Below are positions 1-5,400 of a stretch of 8,360 nucleotides of DNA, in pieces. This DNA is from IMCC26207 sp044357715 (GTDB lineage Bacteria > Actinomycetota > Acidimicrobiia > Acidimicrobiales > Microtrichaceae), in assembly GCA_044357715.1 (NCBI GenBank), contig JBIKPA010000121.1, positions 1-8,360 on the forward strand, in the 5' to 3' direction. How positions within the stretch are numbered: position 1 is the first letter of the stretch; every line of letters begins with the position of its first letter. The notes beneath the pieces are model-generated. The model searched no databases. It was not told the DNA's origin and saw only the letters and a program-made list of their open reading frames with translations. The position numbers and the translations under genes were made by a program.

Positions 1-1556
1 CGCGATTTTTGGTGGAGCAGGCAATCTCTGCTTTGGGCTATGTGCCGCAACAGGTCTGCGACCCTACATGTGGTGCCGGGTCATTCCTTCTAGCTGCAGC
101 AGACGCACTCGCAGATAGAGGCGTTGCTGTAAAAGAGATTGTTGAACACCGACTGTTCGGAGGAGAGATCGACCCCGCCGCTGCGGCCATGGCACAAGAC
201 TCGCTTCGGGCCTGGGCTGAGCATCGCATTGGGCGCCTCGCCGGGTCTCGGCTTCGGCCACAGGTTGCTGTCGGCGACATGTTGTTGCGAACCCCGCAAT
301 CTTGGCATGGCCGGCACATAGCGGGCTGGGACCTAGTGATTGGCAACCCGCCATTCCTCAGTCAGCTATCGACACGAACTACTAGAACTGCGAAGCTGCA
401 AGAAGCTGCGCGGCAAAGATTCGGTGAACTTGGCGCCTACGCAGACTCAGCTTCGTTGTTTCTGCTTGGTGCCGTAGAGATGGTGCGCGAGGGGGGAGTG
501 GTTGTCATGGTGCAGCCACAGTCCTTCTTGTCCACACGAGATACTTCGGCAGTTCGAACCTCACTGTTGGCATCGGCTCGCCTGCACAGTATGTGGGCAA
601 GCGAAGCGCAGTTCTTTGAGGCTTCGGTTCGAGTCTGTGCACCGATACTGCAACGACCCATAGCAAGTTCTCTTGCAAAAATTCAGCCGGTTCAGGTGTG
701 GTGGGGAGGTCAACTCAAAAACTTTGTTGGCCTCGAGCAGTTTGTCGAGCCTCAACCGTTGGCCGGCGACTCTTGGGGGCCCCTGTTTGCAAGAGCGCAA
801 GGGCTTCCTTCTGTGGGGTCAACCGCTGGCCCGAGACTTGCAGACATTGCGAGCGCAACAGCGGGGTTTCGTGATGAGTTCTATGCCTTGCTCGACTCCT
901 CGGTTGACCTTGGCCAAACCGCCCGACAACAACTCGACTCACCCGAGGTCTCACCGCTTATCACGGTTGGAATGATCAACCCTGGTAGTGAGAGTTGGGG
1001 GATTCAGCCGCGTCGTTTTGGTGGTCGCGTCCAGTTTGCTCCCGCAGCAGACATGGCCGCGCTTCATCAGTCCAACCCCCGTATTGCGCAATGGGCCCGC
1101 GCCAGGCAAGTCCCCAAGGTGCTAGTTGCCACTCAGACTCGAATAGTCGAAGCAGTGGCAGACCCAGCGGGAAGGCTGATTCCAGTCACTCCCACAATCA
1201 GCGTTGAGCCTCGAGATGCCGTCAACCCCCGAGAGAGCGTATGGCGCTTGACTGCTGCTCTGTTGTCACCTCCAGTCTCTGCCAGAGCCCTCTCTGCAAA
1301 CCTTGGCGCTGGTTTGTCTTCGGGTGCGTTGCGGTGGTCGGCACGGTCAGTGGTGCAAGTGGAACTGCCAGTTGAGGCTTCTGCTTGGGCGCAGGGTGCA
1401 GTTCTTGCGCAGCAACTCGCAGCTGCTGAACCAACAGGTCGCGCAGCCAAGCTCACAGAGCTTGGAAAGGTGATGTGCGATGCATATCGACTCGAATCGA
1501 CTCACCCTGTCTACTCCTGGTGGTTGGAGTTGGCACTGAGAGCAGCGAAGCTATGA
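1..1556 (+). CDS. DNA adenine-N6 methyltransferase-like protein, 5' end cut by the window
   Basis: This is the C-terminal part of a class I SAM-dependent DNA methyltransferase of the N6-adenine (gamma-type) kind. Counting from a TTG at base 9, the SAM-binding motif I (DPTCGAGSF) is at residues 18-26, the acidic motif II (GGEIDP) at 51-56, a GD at 89-90, and the catalytic motif IV NPPF at 113-116. A YADSASLFL stretch and a GG-rich strand follow at about 144-165, as in Eco57I-like and type I M subunits. The reading frame stays open to the edge, and motif I lies only 18 residues from the TTG. The true start, with motif X, is therefore probably upstream. The roughly 350 residues after motif IV probably include the target-recognition region, but I recognise no domain there. 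No nuclease or specificity subunit is visible. It could be a solitary methylase or part of a restriction or phage-defence locus lying to the left. Confidence 0.85.
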   Translation, partial: RFLVEQAISALGYVPQQVCDPTCGAGSFLLAAADALADRGVAVKEIVEHRLFGGEIDPAAAAMAQDSLRAWAEHRIGRLAGSRLRPQVAVGDMLLRTPQSWHGRHIAGWDLVIGNPPFLSQLSTRTTRTAKLQEAARQRFGELGAYADSASLFLLGAVEMVREGGVVVMVQPQSFLSTRDTSAVRTSLLASARLHSMWASEAQFFEASVRVCAPILQRPIASSLAKIQPVQVWWGGQLKNFVGLEQFVEPQPLAGDSWGPLFARAQGLPSVGSTAGPRLADIASATAGFRDEFYALLDSSVDLGQTARQQLDSPEVSPLITVGMINPGSESWGIQPRRFGGRVQFAPAADMAALHQSNPRIAQWARARQVPKVLVATQTRIVEAVADPAGRLIPVTPTISVEPRDAVNPRESVWRLTAALLSPPVSARALSANLGAGLSSGALRWSARSVVQVELPVEASAWAQGAVLAQQLAAAEPTGRAAKLTELGKVMCDAYRLESTHPVYSWWLELALRAAKL

Positions 1557-1592
1557 ACCTTGATGCCCTCTCACCTTCTTTATCTGTTCCGC

Positions 1593-1623
1593 TTGACCAC
1601 ATGGGTAAGCATTGTGAGACAAT
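1593..1623 (+). promoter_or_regulatory. Putative promoter of the metX operon
   Basis: TTGACC at 1593-1598 matches a -35 box well. Possible -10 elements are TGAGAC (1615-1620, 16-base spacer) or GACAAT (1618-1623, 19-base spacer). Either would start transcription just before the riboswitch. The -10 assignment is weak; position relative to the aptamer is the main support. Confidence 0.4.
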
Positions 1624-1624
1624 G
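1610..1624. repeat. Perfect inverted repeat overlapping the putative -10 region
   Basis: CATTGT and ACAATG are separated by GAG, giving a 15-base palindrome with 6-bp arms. It lies between the putative -35 box and the riboswitch, over the likely -10. Its size and position suit a dimeric repressor operator. It does not resemble the McbR methionine-repressor site (TAGAC-N6-GTCTA) known from Corynebacterium. The repeat is seen directly; the operator role is inference. Confidence 0.4.
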
Positions 1625-1627
1625 AAC

Positions 1628-1740
1628 TGATCATCAGGAGTGGCCTTTCGGGGTCCGGCAACCTGGGACGGACACCCAAGGTGCCTTCTCGCTTCGGCGG
1701 GGATGTGGCAAACCGCGCCGGTTCGCAACCAAGTGTCCAA
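1628..1740 (+). ncRNA. SAM riboswitch aptamer, SAM-I/IV type, in the metX leader
   Basis: The conserved SAM-I/SAM-IV core is present: GAGTGG (1638-1643), CCGGCAACC (1655-1663) and AGGTGCC (1679-1685). A short P1 pairs CATC 1632-1635 with GATG 1702-1705. P2 pairs 1642-1646 with 1651-1655 and is capped by a TTCG tetraloop, with no room for the SAM-I kink-turn. P3 pairs 1661-1667 with 1675-1682 and has one bulged A. P4 pairs 1688-1692 with 1697-1701, again capped by TTCG. The P3 loop GGACAC (1670-1675) is perfectly complementary to GTGTCC (1733-1738) beyond P1, which is the SAM-IV-style pseudoknot. A small hairpin (1711-1714 with 1720-1723) lies between. Having both P4 and the 3' pseudoknot fits the SAM-I/IV variant better than classical SAM-I or SAM-IV. 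It sits directly upstream of metX. Binding of SAM should reduce expression of the operon. Confidence 0.9.
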
Positions 1741-1741
1741 A

Positions 1742-1780
1742 GGGTTTCGCCTTCGCGGAACCTCTCAACTGTCGGTTTCC
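1742..1780 (+). promoter_or_regulatory. Probable riboswitch expression platform with alternative hairpins
   Basis: A 9-bp hairpin (1742-1750 with 1755-1763, loop CTTC) starts three bases after the pseudoknot strand. Its 3' arm can instead pair downstream: GGAACC (1757-1762) with GGTTTCC (1774-1780), with one bulged T. The two helices exclude each other. No uridine run follows either, so a classical intrinsic terminator is not evident. Control could act through Rho, a U-poor terminator or translation. The pairing is seen; the switching role is inference. Confidence 0.4.
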
Positions 1781-1838
1781 TCAGAACCACAACTGTTCGC
1801 ACCAGTTCCATAGCTAGATCCGATATGAGTTCCTTCTC

Positions 1839-3020
1839 GTGACTTCCATACCCACACAGCTAAAGCCTCAGGACCCTCACCCGGAATTAGACGCGTCTCA
1901 GTCTGGGCCAGCACTTAAGGAATGGAAGCTCCACTCGGTTGGCAACGGTCGCAGCTTTCGACCTGAGGGTGGCCAGTCGCCGCTCCAAGTCGAACTCGCG
2001 TATGAGACTTGGGGCAGTTTGAATGCCGAAGCATCAAATGCTGTCCTTATCTGTCATGCACTTACTGGCGATACCCATGCAACTGGTGGGTCCGATTCCG
2101 GCCATACAGAAAAAGGCTGGTGGGAGGCGCTGATCGGGCCGGGGTTAGCTGTGAACACCGATGAACTGTTTGTGGTCTGTGCCAATGTGCTTGGTGGTTG
2201 TCAGGGGTCTACTGGTCCGAAATCCCTTGACCCACTCACGGGCGTGCCCTACGGATCAAAGTTCCCCGTAGTCACAATTCGCGACATGGTTCGCACCCAG
2301 GCCTCGCTTGCCACTGCGCTTGGAGTGCGTCGCTGGCGCTGCGTCATCGGTGGATCAATGGGTGGCATGCAGGCTCTTGAGTGGGCAATCATGTACCCCG
2401 ATCGTGTCCGCTCAATGGTTTTAGCTTCTTCAACCGCAAAGGCCTCGGCTCAGCAGATTGCTTGGAGCCATATCGGCCGAAGCGCTATCGAAGCGGACCC
2501 GGCTTTTTATGGTGGCGACTATTACAAACAGGGCGATGGCCGCGGTCCGCAACGCGGGTTGGCTGTGGCGCGTATGGCCGCTCAGATCACCTATCGCTCA
2601 GATCAAGAGTTTTCGGAGCGATTTGATCGACGGTCCGAAATGCCCTTGGACCTTAGCCTTGATCAGCGTTTCGCGGTCGAGAGCTACCTTGAGTACCACG
2701 GGCAGAAACTCGTCAAGCGCTTTGATGCAAACAGCTATCTGCGTTTGAATCGCGCCATGGATCTTCATGATGTTGGTCGTAATCGCAATGGGGTAGGTGC
2801 AGCTTTGGCTCGCGTCCATGCACCCGCGCTCGTTGCCTCTGTCACCTCTGACACTTTGTACCCACCCGAGCAACAACAGTGCTTGCATCAGGGACTCCTC
2901 GATGCCGGTAAGAAAAGTACTTGGCTCGAAATCGAGTCCAAGTGTGGCCACGATGGGTTCTTAGTTGAGACCGCTCAACTGTCATCGCCCATTGCAGAGT
3001 TCCTTGAGGAGCACGCGTGA
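1839..3020 (+). CDS. metX: Homoserine O-acyltransferase (probably O-acetyltransferase) MetX
   Basis: MetX transfers an acyl group, usually acetyl from acetyl-CoA, to the hydroxyl of homoserine. This is the activating step of cytosolic methionine synthesis. The 393-residue length is normal for the alpha/beta-hydrolase HAT family. The nucleophile elbow GGSMGG puts Ser173 in place, with Asp338 (TSDTLYPPEQ) and His371 (CGHDGFL) completing the triad in family spacing. Other family stretches are CHALTGDTHATGG (72-84) and ANVLGGCQGSTGP (115-127). The GTG start is chosen because an in-frame TAG lies at 1815-1817 and no other good start follows nearby. Its Shine-Dalgarno is weak. The upstream SAM riboswitch supports the role, and the gene overlaps the next by four bases. 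Acetyl rather than succinyl donor is inferred from what is usual in Actinobacteria. Confidence 0.95.
   Translation: MTSIPTQLKPQDPHPELDASQSGPALKEWKLHSVGNGRSFRPEGGQSPLQVELAYETWGSLNAEASNAVLICHALTGDTHATGGSDSGHTEKGWWEALIGPGLAVNTDELFVVCANVLGGCQGSTGPKSLDPLTGVPYGSKFPVVTIRDMVRTQASLATALGVRRWRCVIGGSMGGMQALEWAIMYPDRVRSMVLASSTAKASAQQIAWSHIGRSAIEADPAFYGGDYYKQGDGRGPQRGLAVARMAAQITYRSDQEFSERFDRRSEMPLDLSLDQRFAVESYLEYHGQKLVKRFDANSYLRLNRAMDLHDVGRNRNGVGAALARVHAPALVASVTSDTLYPPEQQQCLHQGLLDAGKKSTWLEIESKCGHDGFLVETAQLSSPIAEFLEEHA
3006..3011 (+). promoter_or_regulatory. Shine-Dalgarno site of the sulfhydrylase gene, inside metX
   Basis: GAGGAG lies five bases before the GTG at 3017, within the last codons of metX. It fixes the start of the second gene and, with the GTGA overlap, supports translational coupling. 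Confidence 0.7.
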
Positions 3021-4219
3021 CCGATGTGCCAGAGCAGGCCGCAGCGCAACAAGGCCAACCCGTACAGCCAGAGACTGTTGCTATTCGCTCTGGACGAAGT
3101 GCCAACGGCGCGTCATTGGCACCCGTGCTTTGGGCAACATCGACTTTTGTAACTCCCTCGGTCGAGGACGGCCGAAAGATGGCCACCTCGGTTGGGGCAG
3201 CGCAGTTCTACAGCCGCTACGGCAACCCAACGGTGAACGCCTTCGAAGAGGCCATTGCAGAGCTAGAGGGCGCCGAGGCTGCGCGAGCATTTGGCTCTGG
3301 AATGGGTGCAATAGCAGCAGTGGTTCTGGGCTTGTGTTCCAAGGGCGATCACATTGTGAGTCAGCATCAGCTCTACGCAGGAACCCAAATGCTGCTGCAG
3401 TCTGTTTGTCCAAGGTTTGGTATTGATGTGAGCTTTGTGGACTGCACCGACCCCGAGGCTTGGCGAGCTGCAGTTATTCCCGGACGCACCATGCTCTTGC
3501 TCGCTGAGACCCCTGCTAATCCGCGCTTAGACCTAGTGGATCTGGAACAGCTTGCAGCAATTCCTGGCCCGATGAAGGCAGTGGATTCAACCTTCGCAAC
3601 TCCGCTCTCTCAGAGACCGTTGGACTACGGAATCGATATGGTGATGCATTCCGCAACCAAGGCTATCGGCGGGCATAACGACATTACGCTCGGGGTGGTT
3701 GCAGGAACTCGAGAGTTAATGGATTGGATCTGGGGCTTCGCCGTACTTCAGGGAGCGAACGCCGCACCCTTCGATGCCCTTGGCGGTTTGCGAGGCCTGC
3801 GAACATTAGATGTGCGTTTACGCCAACAGACAGCAACCGCTGAGCGGCTTGCTCAGGTACTCGAAGGCGACGATCGCGTGAGCGAGGTTCGCCATCTGAG
3901 TTTGGTCTCTCACCCTCAGTTTGCACTTGCGCAGAAGCAGTTGCGACATAGCGGCGGTCTGCTGACTATTGATCTTGCAGGTGGCTTCGACGCTGGCAAG
4001 CAGTTTGTGGAATCAACCAAGATTTGTCAGCTCGCAACATCATTAGGTGGCCCAGAAACCCTAGTGACTCATCCCGCTTCAACCACTCATGTGAACCTGC
4101 TTCCAGAAGAGCTAGCCGCCGCAGGAATCAGCCCGGGAACCGTTCGTATCTCTGCGGGACTTGAAGCCACGCAAGATGTGCTCAACGATGTGCTCAATGC
4201 GTTAGGCCCAATGCCATGA
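3017..4219 (+). CDS. metZ: PLP-dependent O-acylhomoserine sulfhydrylase, MetZ/MetY-like
   Basis: This is a Cys/Met-metabolism PLP enzyme that most likely condenses O-acylhomoserine with sulfide to give homocysteine. Its 400 residues carry the family signatures: FYSRYGNPT at 64-72 with phosphate-binding Tyr65 and Arg67 (donated to the neighbouring subunit), GSGMGA at 93-98, the active-site Tyr120, Asp190 (AVDSTFATP) contacting the PLP ring nitrogen, and the PLP lysine Lys215 in HSATKAIGGHND. The length of 400, without the insertion that makes MetY proteins about 430, favours MetZ. The sequence after Tyr120 is AGT; the active-site cysteine typical of methionine gamma-lyase is absent. The GTG start overlaps the metX stop. 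Co-transcription with metX under a SAM riboswitch makes a biosynthetic role far more likely than a degradative one. Cystathionine gamma-synthase activity remains possible. Confidence 0.88.
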   Translation: MTDVPEQAAAQQGQPVQPETVAIRSGRSANGASLAPVLWATSTFVTPSVEDGRKMATSVGAAQFYSRYGNPTVNAFEEAIAELEGAEAARAFGSGMGAIAAVVLGLCSKGDHIVSQHQLYAGTQMLLQSVCPRFGIDVSFVDCTDPEAWRAAVIPGRTMLLLAETPANPRLDLVDLEQLAAIPGPMKAVDSTFATPLSQRPLDYGIDMVMHSATKAIGGHNDITLGVVAGTRELMDWIWGFAVLQGANAAPFDALGGLRGLRTLDVRLRQQTATAERLAQVLEGDDRVSEVRHLSLVSHPQFALAQKQLRHSGGLLTIDLAGGFDAGKQFVESTKICQLATSLGGPETLVTHPASTTHVNLLPEELAAAGISPGTVRISAGLEATQDVLNDVLNALGPMP

Positions 4220-4392
4220 ACGCCATTCTTGCGGTTCATGGATTGTTTGAGTCTGCGCCAACATTGGCGCTTCGTGTTGAGGGTGCAGATCCAAGCTCTC
4301 GGCTGTCGATGGCCATTGCTGGGCTGTTAGGACTCGCTCTGATCGCGTCGATTGCAACCATCGTATTTTGGCGAATGACCCGACCCGACTGA
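4216..4392 (+). CDS. Small single-span membrane protein in the methionine operon (58 aa)
   Basis: The ATG overlaps the metZ stop (ATGA, 4216-4219), the classic arrangement for coupled translation. The product has 58 residues: a short polar N-terminal part (about 1-30) and one convincing hydrophobic span at about 33-52, from AIAGLLGL to TIVFW. A basic tail follows, ending in Arg-Met-Thr-Arg-Pro-Asp. The charge distribution suggests an N-out, C-in protein. I recognise no family, and the hydrophobic stretch is central, so a cleaved signal peptide is unlikely. Support that it is real: the exact overlap, a clean TM segment with a cytoplasmic-type basic flank, and a hairpin right at its end with no other gene in the gap. 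A role with sulfur or methionine transport or enzyme anchoring would be only a guess. Confidence 0.62.
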   Translation: MNAILAVHGLFESAPTLALRVEGADPSSRLSMAIAGLLGLALIASIATIVFWRMTRPD

Positions 4393-4403
4393 CCAGTCGG
4401 GTC
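4382..4403 (+). terminator. Hairpin at the end of the methionine operon
   Basis: GACCCGACT (4382-4390) and AGTCGGGTC (4395-4403) form a perfect 9-bp stem with the loop GACC. The stop codon of the small membrane gene spans the stem-loop junction. No T-run follows, so this is a U-poor terminator of the kind common in Actinobacteria, or an RNA 3'-end stabiliser. Confidence 0.5.
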
Positions 4404-4425
4404 AGTTGCCCGCTCAGCAATTCGA

Positions 4426-4431
4426 TAGCCT
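4426..4431 (+). promoter_or_regulatory. Putative -10 box of a leaderless promoter
   Basis: TAGCCT fits the actinobacterial TANNNT -10 pattern and ends six bases before the ATG at 4438. There is no Shine-Dalgarno sequence in the gap, so transcription probably starts at or next to the start codon. No clear -35 box is seen at the right distance. Confidence 0.4.
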
Positions 4432-4437
4432 AAGCAC

Positions 4438-4719
4438 ATGGCCGACCATGACTCCACCGCTATCACCCAAACAAATGCCGATCCGCAACCTGATACCGGA
4501 TTTAACCCCGAGGCGATGATCCAGCGCTTTGCAGAAAGGGCATCTTCGGTCAAGCGCCGCAATATTCCACCAGTTGAGGGCGAAGCCCGCAAGGACTTTA
4601 TCCGTCAGGCTGAGGCTGATTTTCGGGACTTCGCGATGATTGCGGATGCAGTGGCTTCCCTAGAAGACGGTGTGCTAGTTCTGCGTGTAGATCTGCGCCC
4701 CGAGGCAGAGCGTGGCTAG
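4438..4719 (+). CDS. Small acidic hypothetical protein (93 aa), partner of the DUF4202 gene
   Basis: I do not recognise a family. The product has a polar, probably disordered N-terminus (about 1-25). A predicted helical, charged core follows (about 26-72, including FAERASSVKRRNIPPVEGEARKDF... in two parts), and the end looks like a beta strand (DGVLVLRVDLRP, 77-88). There is no signal peptide or membrane span, so it should be cytoplasmic. The ATG is favoured because a TANNNT -10 box lies six bases upstream and no ribosome-binding site precedes it. The stop lies inside the start of the next gene, an 8-base overlap, so the two are very likely co-transcribed and translated together. A helper or partner role for the DUF4202 protein is plausible but not shown. 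Confidence 0.75.
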   Translation: MADHDSTAITQTNADPQPDTGFNPEAMIQRFAERASSVKRRNIPPVEGEARKDFIRQAEADFRDFAMIADAVASLEDGVLVLRVDLRPEAERG

Positions 4720-5323
4720 GCAAGTCTCTTCACGCTACGTAGTCGCATGCGAGCAGATTGACGCAGCAAACGCGCAGGACCCAACACTCTTGGTCTACCG
4801 AGGCAATTCGCACTGCAAAGAACTCCTTCACTCTCAAATGATGACTGCCTGGGTTGAGCGTCTCGACCCTGAAGCGGATGAAGCACAGTTGCTTGCTGCA
4901 AGAGCGCATCACTTTCGCAGGTGGGTCTACCCGCGCGCCGACTACCCCGTTGGCAAGTCCGGCTATCTCAAGTGGCGCGCTCAAGCCAAAAAGCATCAGG
5001 CAGCAGAGGTCGCTCAGTTGCTCCTGAACTGCGGCTACTCAGAGGAGTTCACCCAACGCGTTGGAACCATTATTCGCAAGGAACAGCGAACGACCAATCC
5101 GGCGGTGCAGACCCACGAGGACGCCCTGTGTCTGGTTTTTCTAGACACGCAACTTGATGCCGTTGCCCTCAGCATGGGTGATACAGAGATGATTGAAGTG
5201 ATAGCCAAGACTCTGCCGAAGATGAGCCCGCTGGGAATCCAATCAGCCTCGCTGCTTGAGCTTTCAGCACACGGCGCTGGACTCGTTGCCCAATCTGTGG
5301 CGCTATTTACAAAGACTTGCTGA
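4712..5323 (+). CDS. DUF4202 family protein
   Basis: The 203-residue product matches the DUF4202 family as I know it, over nearly its full length. Characteristic stretches are IDAANAQDP (16-24), KELLHSQMMTAWVERLDPEA (36-55), LAARAHHFRRWVYPRADYP (61-79), GYLKWR (84-89) and a HEDALCLVFL block (136-145). The molecular function of the family is not known to me. Conserved His40, His66/His67 and Glu137-Asp138 on helices recall HD-type metal-binding helical folds, but that is inference. It lacks a signal peptide and is probably cytosolic. The GTG start is supported by GAGG at 4702-4705, six bases upstream, and by the 8-base overlap with the preceding gene. A strong GC-rich hairpin follows the stop, ending this two-gene unit. 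Confidence 0.85.
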   Translation: MARQVSSRYVVACEQIDAANAQDPTLLVYRGNSHCKELLHSQMMTAWVERLDPEADEAQLLAARAHHFRRWVYPRADYPVGKSGYLKWRAQAKKHQAAEVAQLLLNCGYSEEFTQRVGTIIRKEQRTTNPAVQTHEDALCLVFLDTQLDAVALSMGDTEMIEVIAKTLPKMSPLGIQSASLLELSAHGAGLVAQSVALFTKTC

Positions 5324-5328
5324 ACCAT

Positions 5329-5352
5329 GGGGGATCTCTAGGTTGATCCCCC
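5329..5352 (+). terminator. GC-rich hairpin after the DUF4202 gene
   Basis: GGGGGATC (5329-5336) pairs perfectly with GATCCCCC (5345-5352) around an 8-base loop, six bases after the stop. No T-run follows, so it is a U-poor terminator candidate. An overlapping alternative stem, TAGGTT (5339-5344) with AACCTA (5354-5359), would exclude the first. Confidence 0.6.
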
Positions 5353-5389
5353 TAACCTACAAAGAGAGGTTCTTTCTCGCTACACAACG

Positions 5390-5396
5390 AAGGAGG
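5390..5396 (+). promoter_or_regulatory. Strong Shine-Dalgarno site for the SAP-repeat/PH-like gene
   Basis: AAGGAGG is an almost full anti-16S match, four bases before the GTG at 5401. It decides this start. The 38-base stretch between the terminator hairpin and this site shows no convincing -35/-10 pair. Confidence 0.7.
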
Positions 5397-5400
5397 CATA

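Noticed and set aside
1553..1630. 25-residue ORF starting on the methylase stop codon (ATGA)
   Set aside because: It runs through the -35 box, the palindrome and into the riboswitch, has no recognisable features, and its overlap is most simply chance.
2598..2951. 117-residue open frame on the minus strand inside metX
   Set aside because: Shadow of metX, whose catalytic Asp region it overlaps; composition gives no sign of a real protein.
4236..4592. 118-residue open frame on the minus strand over the small membrane gene and the start of the 93-residue protein
   Set aside because: No family features, no ribosome-binding site seen, and it is antisense to better-supported genes.
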